From contig NC_084850.1 in the NCBI RefSeq assembly GCF_033115175.1, positions 107,491,939 through 107,555,938 of the forward strand: DNA of 64,000 bases, given 5' to 3'. This document shows positions 44,866 through 56,464 of the stretch, in pieces. This stretch comes from Lepus europaeus (Eukaryota > Chordata > Mammalia > Lagomorpha > Leporidae). Below the pieces are notes generated by a model that saw nothing but the letters and a program-made list of their open reading frames with translations, made no database searches and had not been told where the DNA came from. The position numbers were made by a program, and so were the translations under genes. Positions within the stretch are counted from its first letter, which is position 1, and every line of letters begins with the position of its first letter.

Positions 44866-46204
44866 TTTAAGATAGAAGTAATAATGTTTTCATTTTTCAG
44901 GAGTGCTGACAAATGAGAAATTAAAGAGTGTCCTGATCTCTCTCAGATAGTGTTGTGCAAGTAAAATAAGCTGGCTCTAGCATTATGAGTTAGATGCTAG
45001 GAAGTGGGACCAGTTTCCAGAGTTGTATAGTATGTAGAGCTTACTTATAGTATTATTAATAAACCTTTCAAATTGCAGGTGAATGAGGAAGTAATTTTGA
45101 AAACTACAAAACAAAGGATAATTGAAAAGTCGTAATAAAGATGTGTGGGCATAGTATATGTGGTGCCTTATTATGTTCCTGCAAGGTCTTATTAGATACC
45201 CTTATGGTCTATTCTGACATTTACATGTAAATGAAAGACAATGAGCTATGATTCTTAATTTCAAAGTGGTAAGCCCATTTTATTTTTGATATTTTTGTCT
45301 TTGATATTAAAAATTATCTTTACTGAGCTCAAAAGCTTAGTAAACCCTTTGATTACTGATTTATTTGGGAAGTCTTTAATATAGTACAGTTCCAAAGAAT
45401 AAACAAATATAGCAGCTATATTTATAATAAACATTTGGATATTGCATAGGATTCCTGTATTTTAAAATAGAATTTGAAAAACAAGTGACTGGAAAAAAAT
45501 TAGAACTAGATATTACTTGTCTAACATTTTCATAGGCATACTCGGGCATTGAATTATTTCCACTTGGCTCCACATAGTCAGCAGTTTCAGTCTATGATCC
45601 ATTGGGGATGGCCACAATTGGGTCTCAACCGCAGCCTGGATCAGACAGAGTAAAGGAAGACTGAATCAGCCAAGCACCTGTGATCATGTTGCTAACAAGG
45701 TGTTCTTTGGACATAGGGTTCCCACATCCCTCATTTATCCTGTGACTCTCAGTTCTTTCAGAAAGCCAGCTTATCTTCTGTATCTTCTGGACAACCTTTA
45801 CTTGGCACTGATAGGTGATCTGAGAAATGTGTATAGGTAGGTAGGTTGGCATGTATAATAGTGGAGGTATTTCTCATATTGAGATATCTAGTCATTGGAT
45901 AGAAGGTAGAATTTAGGTTTGCAGTTGCAGAAGGTATCTTCAAACTGAATGAGCCTAAGGCAATTTAAGTTAAAGCCCATGAGGAAAAGAGACTATCTTA
46001 ATCTTTTGCAGATACCTGCACGTCCTCTTGCTGTTTAGGCAGAAAGAAAAGCAGTAGTCAAATGAGCCCATGAGTAAAAGTGAACCCCTCTTCATTGGAA
46101 CAAACACTCTCCCATACCACATTAGAGCCTGTCTTTCTCAGGCAGCAGAGGCCCATTACTAGGTAAGCCTTCTATTTGGTTGGATAGAAAATAATTTTTT
46201 AAAA
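44866..46204. other. No gene or nameable repeat
   Basis: About 1.3 kb of intron. Frames at 45376-45943 on the minus strand are unremarkable. Confidence 0.4.
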
Positions 46205-46513
46205 TTTCATAGGATCTCTGTCCTTAATGTGTAGTTCAATGTGAATTAATGTTATGACTAGTGCTCAAACAGTATTTGGCAATTTGTGTCCCCTGTGGGG
46301 GCAAACTGATGAAATCTTTACTTAATATATACTAAATTGATCTTCTGTATATAAAGATAATCAAAAATGAATCTTGATGTGAATGGAATGGGAGAGGGAG
46401 CGGGAGATGGGAAGGTTGTGGGTGGGTGGGAAGTTATGTCGGGGGGGGGGAAGCCATTGTAATCCATAAACTGTACTTTGGAAATTGATAGCTACTAAAT
46501 AAAAGTTTAAAAA
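46205..46513 (+). mobile_element. L1 3' end (rabbit-type), plus orientation
   Basis: GGATCTCTGTCCTTAATGTGTAG, GTGGGGGCAAACTGATGAAATC, ACTAAATTGATCTTCTGTATATAAAGATAATC, GGGTGGGAAGTTATG...GTACTTTGGAAATTGATAG...AATAAAAGTTTAAAAAAAA. Contains a G-run of 10 at 46441-46450. Truncated within the 3' UTR. Confidence 0.9.
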
Positions 46514-46793
46514 AAATTCATTTGAGAAACAGAGACAGAGAAAAAGAACTCCTACCTGCTAATTCCCTCCCTGAGTGCCCACAATGCCTGGGACTGGGCC
46601 AGACCAAAGCCAGGAGCCAGGAATGTAATCCAGGTCTCTCACAAGGGTGGCAGAAAGCCAATCACTTGAGCCATTACCACTGCCTCCCAAGATCTACATT
46701 GACCAGAAAGCTGGAGCCAGGAGCTAGAACTGGGAATCAAACCCAGACCCTCTACTGTGGGACACAGACATGCTAGAACAAGTGCCTACCCCT
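46514..46793 (-). mobile_element. Old CSINE abutting the L1 tail
   Basis: TTTGAGAAACAGAGACAGAG, CCTACCTGCTAATTCCCTCCCTGAGTGCCC, GCCAGGAGCCAGGAATGTAATCCAGG and the end TGCTAGAACAAGTGCCTACCCC. The A-rich tails of the L1 and this SINE meet head to head, suggesting that one inserted into the other's tail. Confidence 0.82.
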
Positions 46794-47589
46794 AGAAAAG
46801 GATTTTTTAAAACATGCCCGTGCCATCTAGTGCCCAACTGATAGAAAGTTTGGAAGTACTTATAGCTAGTGTCCTAGTTTGCCATTTTAGTTAGTTCAAA
46901 TAGAGGAAACTATCAAATTACATATGGTATATATAATTACATTTTATATCAAGTTCCCCAAATTCAGCATTTGATAGAAGTTAACAAAATGCTGTTTTGA
47001 TTGTTTACTGTAGGCTTAGCCAACCCTGCTACCTTCAGGTTAGCAGGAAACCTATATAATCACTTCCGGTTGCCACCAAATCTATATAATCACTTCAACA
47101 GAAAGACTGTTCCCCAAAACCTTGGGGAGAATGTCCATCTCAAGAATATTTGTTCTTTAGAGCAGGAGTAGCATGTGTTTGTCGTTTACCTCTAATATGT
47201 CACAGTCTTTGAAAATTCTTTGAGTCTATGTAATGAACACGTTCCATATCGGAACTTGTTTCGCTTCTTTTATTCAAATGATGTTAAACTCTGTCAAACT
47301 TTGAATAAAAATGATTTGTCAGAATTTGCTCTTTTACTTTGAAGGGTCTATTATCTTTATATGTTATAATTCCTTTTCTTCCCTTAAGAATCAAATGTGT
47401 AGTTAGTTGGTAGCTGTGCTTTCTGTTGATACTTTATTTGATGTGTTTTGAGTTGAATTCAGTTCCAGAGATATGTGTACATTCCAGGTCTTGAATGAGG
47501 CTCTAGGATAGCATCTCACAAAATATGCCTGAGAGAATATTGGCTTGATTTTTCTTTTAAAGGTTATATGCTTAGAAGTTTAGAAAGTT

Positions 47590-48298
47590 GTCTTTATTTC
47601 ATGTTGCTGTAACATAATACCTGAGACTGGGTAATTTATAAAGAACTTAATTAATTTTTTTTATAGTTCTCAAGGCCAGGAAGTCCAAGATCAAGTTGCT
47701 GACAGGATTGATGTTCGATGAGGGCTACTTTCTTTTTTTTTTTTAAATTAAACTTTTATTTAATGAATATAAATTTCCAAAGTACAGCTTATGGGTTACA
47801 ATGGCTTCCCCCTCCCAAAACTTCCCTCCCACCCGCAACCCTCCCCTTTCCCGCTCCCTCTCCCCTTCCAATCACATCATGATTCATTTTCAATTCTCTT
47901 TATATACAGAAGATCAGTTTAGTATATATTAGGTAACGATTTCAACAGTTTGCCGCCATATAGCAACACATAGTGAAAAAAAAATACTGTTGGAGTACTA
48001 GTTATAGCACTAAATAAGAGTGTACAGCACATTAAAGACTTTCTACTTCCAAGATAGCGCCTTGTTGCTGCTTTTTCTTGGGGGAGGAACAGTGTATCCT
48101 CAAAGAAGGAATGGGAGGGCAAGAAAGTATTCCCTTCAATCTCAAAGTCTTTATAAAGGTGCTAATCACATTCATGAAGTTGGAGTCCGCATGACTTAAT
48201 GATCTCCCAAAGGCCATACCTTTTAATACTGTTGCATTGAGGATTAGGTTTTCACATGAATTTTGGAGGGGATACCATCATTCAGTCCATAGTAGAAG
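47590..48298 (-). mobile_element. MaLR LTR interrupted by a young L1
   Basis: Left part: TTCATGTTGCTGTAACATAATACCTGAGACTGGGTAATTTATAAAGAAC...GAGGGCTACTTTCT. Right part from about 48039: TACTTCCAAGATAGCGCCTTGTTGCTGC...CTTAATGATCTCCCAAAGGCC...ACTGTTGCATTGAGGATTAGG...CATTCAGTCCATAGTAG. Joined, they give the reverse complement of a MaLR LTR. Confidence 0.88.
47735..48036 (-). mobile_element. Young 5'-truncated L1 3' UTR insertion
   Basis: T-tail, then AAATTAAACTTTTATTTAATGAATATAAATTTCC to ATAAGAGTGTACAGCACATTAAAG. ACTTTCT flanks both sides (before 47735 and at 48037), a candidate target duplication. It differs from the copy at 51184 at only about six sites over roughly 290 bp. Confidence 0.93.
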
Positions 48299-49699
48299 TG
48301 CTAGTGGTAATAAAGTTTAGTGAGTCTCTTTTTCATAGGACCTTTCAGAGCCTAAAATTTTATAATATGCCTTGATTTATTTTTAAGATAGCTATTTTAT
48401 AGCATGCTTCCTAAATCTATTTAACCCTTGTAGAACCTGGAACCTTTGATTAGTATAGCATTTTGGAGAGACATTCCTTAAAAAATATGATAGGAATACA
48501 AAGATAATTAAAAATATAAGCAACCACTTTGGGACATCATATACACAATAATTACATACAATTTTATTTTTCAATTAAAGATAGAATAAAAAACATGAAA
48601 TGCTTCAAAGCTCTCAGAATGCTTCATACTCCAGTGTCTAATACAGAATAATTTTGGTAAATGGTCTTGGAATTGCCAAGATGCCAGGCTTAATTTTTTT
48701 AGCAGTTTTGACTGAATATAAAAATCATATAAGAATTCAAATGTTAATTATGGTATTTATTCACCAAGACCAAAGAATACTGACTGTTTTTTAAAATAAG
48801 ATGATGACATCATTAAAACATCTGGTAATTAAGGATCCATCCAGAGATTGAGATGAATTCCATTTTATCAAATAAGTCACTGTAAACAGTTCTGCAAAGG
48901 GTCCTAAAATAGAAAAGCATGGCCTATGTCCTTTATAAGGGCCCTTGATGCTAGCCTTTTCTTCTTTTCCTGAAGCCCTAAGATTTCATATGAATTAAAA
49001 AGTAAATTTACATTTTTGAGCAATGATGAATGTTTGGAAGGAAAAGAAATGAGGAACAGTATTAAGTGAATGACAGTTGTTATACTTGGGGTTCCAGAGC
49101 CAACATTTTAACTCTGTCACTAGTGCCTTGTATGTCCGTGTGTGTGTGTGTGTGTGTGTGGAGGTGTGTGGGAAATGGTAGTTCTCTCCTGTTTTTCATA
49201 TACCTATAGATCTCCTCTACAAATGAGGGACTGGATCAAGTGACATCTGGGGTCGTCTCTATATCTGACCTTATTGTTTTGTAACCTTGCCTCACTTTAG
49301 CAAAACCATGTAGAGAAGCCAGAATTTATAGATAATATATTGACAGTCTGCTTTGCAGCAAATATCCTTCACTATAGGGAAATCATTGTGTGGTCATTTT
49401 CAAGTTGAGTTTTGTACGTTTCCCCATAAATTCACTTATAACTCACAATGTTTTTTTTTAAATGTAACAAAAGTAAATGTCACAAAGTTTTAAGAAATAT
49501 AACATGATTTTTAAGAGGTTTTGTTCTATTTGAGGTTGATTAGTTCTATTAGTGAATAAAGTTTATCTTTTAAGACTCAAGAATCCAAATGTACTTATTT
49601 CACTTAAAACATGTGGTAATTAATTTTAAGAGCATTTCCTTATTTCATTTCCTCATGAAAATAAAATGCATTCCAAGATGTATTTTTGTTCCTTCCCCA
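48299..49699. other. No gene; contains (TG)n
   Basis: About 1.4 kb AT-rich intron with a TG microsatellite at 49137-49160; nothing else assigned. Confidence 0.45.
49137..49160. repeat. (TG)n microsatellite
   Basis: Twelve TG units followed by GAGGTGTGTGG. Confidence 0.95.
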
Positions 49700-49852
49700 T
49701 TAAATTTTTAAAAATTTATAGTGAAATGCATATAACATGAAAATTGCCATTTCCATCATTTGTAAGTGTACAATTAAGTGGCTATAATTGATTCACAATG
49801 TTGTGAAGCCATCACAACTGTGTCTATACCTTTCTGCTATAATACCCTACCT
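49700..49852 (-). mobile_element. Old L1M 3' fragment
   Basis: GTGAAATGCATATAACATGAAAATTGCCATTTCCATCATTTGTAAGTGTACAATTAAGTGGC...ATTCACAATGTTGTGAAGCCATCACAAC matches the reverse complement of a common L1M tail. Confidence 0.75.
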
Positions 49853-50762
49853 AGATAAGTATGGGAAAAGGGAGAAATTCTTGGTGTAGAGTAGTTAAAT
49901 GATTTTTTAAAGATAATTCTAGCACTTTGGATCTGGATTAAGTAAATCCATTGTAGTTGGACCTAATTGGGTGGAATTCAGTTCAGCAAATACCTTACTC
50001 AATAGCTGATTTTGTTAGGCACAGATAGTCCAGTGTCACAGTGTTCTTAAGGTAATGAGTATTCCAGGAAAAACAGTGGTGGAGGTGTGTCTAATATTTA
50101 CTGCCATGCCCTCTCCCTCTGACCTTTGATTTCTCTGATGGTCTCAAGTTACTACCATAGGTTCTCTCTTGCTCATACTATCTATTGGGCAATTGGGACA
50201 GGAATCTGGTCATGTGTATCAGGAACAGATTTTTCCTCCACTCTGGAAATGATGTTGTCTCATGAGTATGCTCTCTTTGGCTCCTGATTTGTAATCTTAA
50301 GTCTTTGGGTAAATTAAGTTACTCATCCCAACAAACAGAGATTGGAGGCCAGTCTAATTCTCCTATTTGAGGGAAGCCCCAGAGAGTTGGAACTAACAGT
50401 GATGAACTTAGAACTAAAACACACAAATTCTGTCCAATAGTGGACAGGACAGGGTCAGTAGAAAAACCTATAATAAATCTCCAGTGCCTTATGGTTTTTC
50501 CTGAATTCGAAATTTAGAGCTTGGCAGAATGGATGTGTTTATCTAGTTCTAATCCTCTCTGTTAAAAATGAGGAAATTGGCATAGAGTGACTATAAACTC
50601 AAATATATGTAACCAGTCAGTTACAAAACTAGAACTAAGCACTCATATCCTAATTGCCCTAATACCAAATATATAAGAATGTGCCTCTGTGTTTACCTCT
50701 AATAGTTTATTTTCCTGAAAGTTACTTGGTAGAATTATCATTGCTGTATTATAGTTGGGTTC
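49853..50762. other. No gene or nameable repeat
   Basis: Intronic sequence; nothing assigned. Confidence 0.4.
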
Positions 50763-50930
50763 TTGCCATCCATGCAGGAGAGACCTGGGTTGAGTTGCTG
50801 GCTCTTGCTTTTGGCCCTGGCCATTGCAGGCATTTGAGGAGTGAATCAGTTAGGGAGCATGTAAACACACTCACACACACACACACACACACACACACCT
50901 CTTAAATAAATGTATAATAAATAAATTTAA
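50763..50930 (+). mobile_element. 5'-truncated CSINE with (AC)n
   Basis: GGAGAGACCTGGGTTGAGTTGCTGGCTC...CTGGCCATTGCAGGCATTTGAGGAGTGAATCAG, then an AC run (50872-50898) where other copies have CT, then CTCTTAAATAAATG. Confidence 0.82.
50872..50898. repeat. (CA)n microsatellite
   Basis: About 13 CA units inside the SINE tail. Confidence 0.95.
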
Positions 50931-50931
50931 A

Positions 50932-51177
50932 GATTTCCATCTGCTGGTTCATTCCCCAAATGCTTGCAACAGCCAGGGCTGAGCCAAGCTGAAACCAGGA
51001 ACCAGGAACTCCATGTAGGTTTCCCATGTGGGTGGCAGGAGTTCAAGTACTGCCATTAACACTGCTTCTCAGGCCCATTAATGGAAGCAGAGCAGCCGGG
51101 ACTTGAACCAACACTCCAATATGGGATGCTGGTGTTGCAAGCGGTGCCTTACCTGCTGTGCCACAATGCCTGTCCCT
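50932..51177 (-). mobile_element. CSINE, minus orientation, tail lost
   Basis: Begins at TTTCCATCTGCTGGTTCATTCCCC without the GA tract and ends CTGTGCCACAATGCCTGTCCC. It is directly inverted against the preceding fragment. Confidence 0.9.
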
Positions 51178-51183
51178 TAACAA

Positions 51184-51877
51184 AAATTTTTTTAATTAAA
51201 CTTTTATTTAATGAATATAAATTTCCAAAGTACAGCTTATGGGTTACAATGGCTTCCCCCTCCCAAAACTTCCCTCCCACCCGCAACCCTCCCCTTTCCC
51301 ACTCCCTCTCCCCTTCCAATCACATCATGATTCATTTTCAATTCTCTTTATATACAGAAGATCAGTTTAGTATATATTAGGTAACGATTTCAACAGTTTG
51401 CCCCCATATAGTAACACAAAGTGAAAAAAAAATACTGTTGGAGTACTAGTTATAGCATTAAATAAGAGTGTACAGTACATTAAAGACAGAGATCTTACAT
51501 AATATATTTTTTAAAAAAATTAATTTTCTATGCCATTTCCAATTTAACACCAGGTTTTTCCTTTTTTCATTTCCAATTATCTTTATATACAGAAGATCAA
51601 TTCAGTATATAATTAGTAAAGATCTCATCAGTTTGTACCCATGCAGAAACACAAAGTGTAGAAATACTGTTTCAGTACTAGTTATAGCATCACTGCACAT
51701 TAGACAACACATTAGGGACAGATCCCACATGGGATGTAAGTACACAGTGACTCCTGTTGCTTACTTAACAATTTGACACTCCTGTTCATGGTGTCAGTAA
51801 TCTCCCTAGGCTCTAGTCATGAGTTGCCAGGGCTATGGAAGCCTTTAGAGTTCGCTGACTTTGATCTTAACAGATGA
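51184..51877 (-). mobile_element. L1 3' UTR, 5'-truncated, with internal duplication
   Basis: T-tail and AATTAAACTTTTATTTAATG through the C-rich block to GTACAGTACATTAAAGACAGAGATC. A second homologous stretch then follows: CTTTATATACAGAAGATCA occurs at 51346 and 51581, and GTACTAGTTATAGCA at 51443 and 51675. It continues to CTCCTGTTGCTTACTTAACAATTTGACAC and GTTCGCTGACTTTGATCTTA. Confidence 0.9.
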
Positions 51878-52006
51878 AAATAGGGCTAGAGATACTACCT
51901 GTAATTGGTAGACAGTACCAATTATATAATTGTCACAAGAATTAAGTGAATACCTGTAAGTTTTGGAAAAATGACTCATACATAGTGAGCACTCAACACC
52001 TGTACT

Positions 52007-52372
52007 ATGTTAGTTCATCTTATGCTGCTATATCTGAATACTGTAGCCTGAGTAACTTATAATAAACAAATTTATTTGGCTCATGAATCTAGAGACTGGC
52101 CAGAGGTGCTTCATCTGCCAAGGGCTTCTTACTGTATCATAATATGGTGGAAGGCATCAGTGGCAAAAGGGTGCACACAAGAAAGCCCAACTCTGTTATA
52201 GCAAACCCATGATTAGCAAACCTATTCCCATGACAATGACATTATCCATTTCTTTGGGCAGAGCACTCATGATATAATGGCCTCTTGAAAGTCATACCTC
52301 TCAACACTTTTGCATTAGGAATTAAGTTTCCAACACATGAATTTTAGGGGACACATTCAAACCACAACTCCT
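52007..52372 (-). mobile_element. MaLR-type LTR, minus orientation
   Basis: ATGTTAGTTCATCTTATGCTGCTATATCTGAATACTGTAGCCTGAGTAACTTATAATAAACAAATTTATTTGGCTCATG...CTCTCAACACTTTTGCATTAGGAATTAAGTTTCCAACACATGAATTTTAGGGGACACATTCAAACCACAAC is reverse-complement MaLR. Confidence 0.85.
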
Positions 52373-52866
52373 AATAACATACCAATATGTACTACTAATA
52401 AAGTACTAGTTACTAATAATGTTTTCATTCTTATTATGGCTGTTGTTGGAAGACTAAGGTAAAGGCAACACATGAATGTGTAATCCTGTTACACTTCTCT
52501 GACAAGTGCAACACTTTTGACCTGTGGAAGCTTTTGACTACTTGGATGTAAATATCAGTATTTTATTAATAAATATTTTGTCTAAAATTATTTGGAACCA
52601 GATGGTTCCACTAAGCCAAGTTAATTCCTTGATCAATATTCTGTACTACATTAGTACCTTTTTCCTTTTCACATCTATTTTCCTAAAAGTATATTTATTG
52701 GAATTAATCCTTTTTTGTTTAAATCCTAAAACCAGGAATTTTTAAATATCAAATTTTATTAATTATGGCTTCCATCACTGTATGTTGTGTTTTGCAGTAA
52801 AATTGCAGTACATTAATTTTTCTTTGTCATTATATACTAATGCTAATCAGTATAGCTTTTTTTTTT
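52373..52866. other. No gene or nameable repeat
   Basis: AT-rich intron between the LTR and the next SINE; nothing assigned. Confidence 0.4.
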
Positions 52867-52880
52867 AAAAAGAAAGACTT

Positions 52881-53200
52881 GGGGTCCATGTTGTGGGATA
52901 GCAGGTTAAGCCACCGCTTGTGATGCCAGCATTCCATATGAGCACTGGTTCAAATTCCGGCTTCCCCACTTCCGATCCAACTCCCTGCTAATGATTCTGG
53001 GAAAGCAGTGGAAGACAGTCTGAGTGCTTGGGCCCCTGCACACATGTGGGAGGTCCAGATGGAGTTCCTTGGATCCTGGCTTCAGCCTGGCCCAGCCCTG
53101 GCCATTGCAGCCATTTCAGGAGTTAACCAGTGTGTGGAAGATCTCTCTCTTTCCCTCTCTCTCTGTAACTCTGTCTTTCAAATGAAGTAAATTTTTTGTT
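52881..53200 (+). mobile_element. CSINE, full length
   Basis: Plus orientation, from GGGGTCCATGTTGTGGGATAGC to TCTGTCTTTCAAATGAAGTAAA. The flanks AAAAAGAAAGACTT (52867) and AAAAAGAAAGCCTT (53201) differ at one base. Confidence 0.94.
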
Positions 53201-53646
53201 AAAAAGAAAGCCTTATACACTGTCTTGATTATTCTGTTTCATTTAAAATGCATTTGTGATTCCCTTGCTGATCTCTTCACCAACATTCCCCCACCTTGAT
53301 ATTGTTTTTAACACTTTCTTCAAAACACCTCAGTAACCTGGAATCAGAGAGCATAAGCAGGGGTAGACTGATGTTACTGATGACTAGGAGAATGAAATGG
53401 CTTAGTCTTAGAGCAAACCAAGATGTTCTGTGTCAGGAGCTGAAGGTGGGAAAGTGAAGAAGACTAAAATGGTTTCACAAATGCCCTCAAGAAACTGAGT
53501 CATGAAAAGAAAATCCAACAGGAAAATAAGACTGACTGAAACTGACAGAAGAACTGAAAAGTATTAGTCTGGTGTCTTTCAAATATTCATTGTCTCTGAT
53601 TAGTTCCACTGTAGGCAAAGACATAAATATAGAATTTTGCTTTTTA
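53201..53646. other. No gene or nameable repeat
   Basis: Unassigned intron between two SINEs. Confidence 0.4.
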
Positions 53647-53660
53647 TAAAGCACATTATT

Positions 53661-54352
53661 GGGGCTGTCGCTGTGGTGGGGTGGGCTAAGCCTTTACCTG
53701 TAGCACCAGCCTCCTATATGGGTGCTGGTTCAAGTACTGGCTGCTCCTCTTCCAATCCAGCTCTCTGCTATGGCCTGGAAAAGCAGTAGAAGACGGCCCA
53801 AGTGCTTGGACCCCTGCACCCACGTGGGAGACCCAGAGGAGGCTCCTGGTTCCTGGCTTTGGATTGGTCCAGCTCTGGCCATGCTCTGGCCGTTGCGACC
53901 ATTTTGGGGAGTGAACTAGTGAATGGGAGACCGTTCTGTCTGTCTCTCCCTCTCACTGTCTGTAACTCTGCCTCTCAAATAAATAAATACAATTTTTTTT
54001 TGACAGGCAGAATGGACAGTGAGAGAGAGAGACAGAGAGAAAGGTCTTCCTTTGCCGTTGGTTCACCCTCCAATGGCCGCCGCGGCCAGCGTGCTGCGGC
54101 CAGCGCACTGCGCTGATCCGATGGCAGGAGCCAGGTGCTTCTCCTGGTCTCCCATGCGGGTGCAGGGCCCAAGCACTTGGGCCATCCTCCACTGCACTCC
54201 CTGGCCACAGCAGAGAGCTGGCCTGGAAGAGGGGCAACCGGGACAGAATCCAGTGCCCCAATCGGGACTAGAACCCGGTGTGCCGGCGCCACAAGGCGGA
54301 GGATTAGCCTATTGAGCTGCGGCGCCGACCTAATAAATACAATTTTTTAGAA
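53661..54352 (+). mobile_element. CSINE (outer), split by a second CSINE
   Basis: Plus-oriented copy from GGGGCTGTCGCTGTGGTG to the tail CTCTCAAATAAATAAATACAATTTTTT. The tail is duplicated around an inserted minus-strand SINE. The outer target duplication AAAGCACATTATT is perfect (53648-53660 and 54353-54365). GGCCATGCTCTGGCCGTTGC holds a small internal repeat. Confidence 0.96.
53999..54331 (-). mobile_element. CSINE, tail type B (inner, youngest)
   Basis: Minus-oriented, from TTTGACAGGCAGAATGGACAG to GAGCTGCGGCGCCGACC. It retains many CpGs (GGCCGCCGCGGCCAGCG) and a perfect target duplication AATAAATACAATTTTTT (53982-53998 and 54332-54348), made from the outer SINE's own tail. Confidence 0.97.
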
Positions 54353-54664
54353 AAAGCACATTATTGAAACTATTACCTTACTGAGAGATGATTTCTTGGT
54401 TTAGGGTAGGAATCTCCAAAATCTTAGATAAAGCAGTAAACACATATTTGCTCTAATGGGCTTAACATTATGTATTATGGTTGATAGTTTAATTTATTTA
54501 ATGTTTTATTAAGCTTGAGAAACATTGTATATTTGCATCAAGTACTAATCCTGATTAGTAAGTATTTGTTACCATTTATGTTTGTCTCTGTTCTGTGGGG
54601 AAAAAAAAGACAAGGATAACCTTTGCTAATTTGATGCATTGCTACAACTATCATTTCTTTTTTA

Positions 54665-54890
54665 TTTCCCACTTTATTTGAAAGATAAACAAAAGCATCT
54701 TGCATCTGATGGTTCATTCCACAAATAGCCATAATAGTTGAGGCTGTGCCAGGCCAAAGCTGAAAGCCGGGAACTGCTTCCCAGAGTGTACAATAATAGG
54801 AAGCTGGATTCTGAGATCCTACCTTCTCTCTATCCCAGACCTGGCTGTTGCAGCCATCTGGAAAGTGAACCCACTGATGGAAGATTGATA

Positions 54891-54932
<42 letters not shown>

Positions 54933-55065
54933 AAATAAGGTACATCTTTTTAAAAAAATAGTAAGCTAAAATCAGAAGTGGAGCTGAGATTCAAACCCAG
55001 GCATTCTAAAATGAGCTGTGGGCAACACAAGCAATGTCTTAACCACTATACCAAATGCCTTCCAC
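54665..55065 (-). mobile_element. Old CSINE split by a truncated CSINE
   Basis: Left arm: ACTTTATTTGAAAGATAAAC...GCATCTGATGGTTCATTCCACAAATAG to AATAGGAAGCTGG. Right arm from about 54960: AGTAAGCTAAAATCAGAAGTGGAGC...AACCACTATACCAAATGCC. Confidence 0.75.
54815..54958 (+). mobile_element. 5'-truncated CSINE nested in the older one
   Basis: CCCAGACCTGGCTGTTGCAGCCATCTGGAAAGTGAACCCACTGATGGAAGA, a CT run (54894-54928), then GAATAAATAAGG. Opposite in orientation to its host SINE. Confidence 0.8.
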
Positions 55066-56448
55066 ATATGTTCTGGAAACTACAATACATTTTATCTAGC
55101 AGAGTGAAGGTTTAAGCTGAGCAATTGCTTTCAAAAAGAATGATTAGTCTTGCTCAATAATGTGCTATCTATAGGTGAGATTTTTAGCATAATGTGATTT
55201 CCTTAGCTGGTACTGGGATTTATTTTATCTGTCCAAGAAATGAAAGCAGCATATATATAGTACTTTGGATTATGTTTATTGTAGATCAGCTAACTATTTA
55301 TAGGGAAGCAGTATAAAACAAGCTTAAGAAGTCTAGTCTGTTATATAGAAGTAACAAGCTACAATCTCATCAAGGATGGTAACTCTGCGGTTCAGTACTG
55401 TGCACGTACCAAGAGTTGGTAATGGCTTCTTTGTGTTACTAGAAAGAATTGTGGTCTATCATTTTTTTTCAGCTGATAAACTCTTTGTTACTTGGTGCTT
55501 TCAGTTTTATTTAATAATAGTATTACAGCCTAAATAAAATGGGACTGTACATTGGAACACATTTCTTCTCCTCTGTTTTAAGCAGTTCTGTGAAAGATGT
55601 TTGAGGAAACCCCAATTGCCTACAGCCCTGCAATGAGTTGCACAACAGATAAACTGTTTTAAAGTCTTGGTTCTTGGCATGCATTTTTCACCTTTTACTT
55701 CAGTGTAAAAGGAGTACTTAATGTTAAGCAGTATAAATACGTCTTTCTAGGCAACATAATTGGATTCTCATTTTTTCCTAAGGAAGAAAGCAAGGTTAGC
55801 GTTAACTGTGCATTTCTTTTCAGGTTGTTCTTGAGTGGAGTCAGATTTGGGTCAAGGTCAAAAATACTCATTTCATCTTTGTTTCTGCTAAAATGTGAGG
55901 GTAATTGTAGAATGGCTACCTATTTAGGAGAAAAAAGCCTTCATAAAATTTTGGATTTTAGATAATATTCAGATGGCATCATTTCAGTTCTCTTATTTGT
56001 TATTACTTTTGACAAAACACTTTTCTATAGGGTTTTTATTTATTTTATCATTCAACCACGAGGTAGCTGCTTGTATGAGGACACACACAGAATAATTGGA
56101 AAGTCCATGGCCTTAGCTAATGTGTTAGACATGTTATACAAGACTAGTTCTAGATTAGTCCCATGAGGTGATTTGAACTGTCAAATTCATCTAAAACAAG
56201 GCATGTCTAAGAAACAGGCACAGCTAAGAGGAGCCTGAGGAGCCATGACAACTAAATGTGATGGGGTATCCTAGATGGAATCCTGAAACAGTAAAAGAAC
56301 ATTTAGGTAAAAACTAAGGAAATTTGGATAATGAATGAACTTCTGTTAATACTGATTTATCAGTATTGACTCATTAGTTAAAACAAATGTGCCATTGTAA
56401 AAGAGAATGTTAATAATGGAGGAACTAAGTACAGGGTATATGGAAACT
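55066..56448. other. No gene or nameable repeat
   Basis: About 1.4 kb AT-rich intron; nothing assigned. Confidence 0.45.
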
Positions 56449-56464
56449 TCTTGGTATAATCTTT

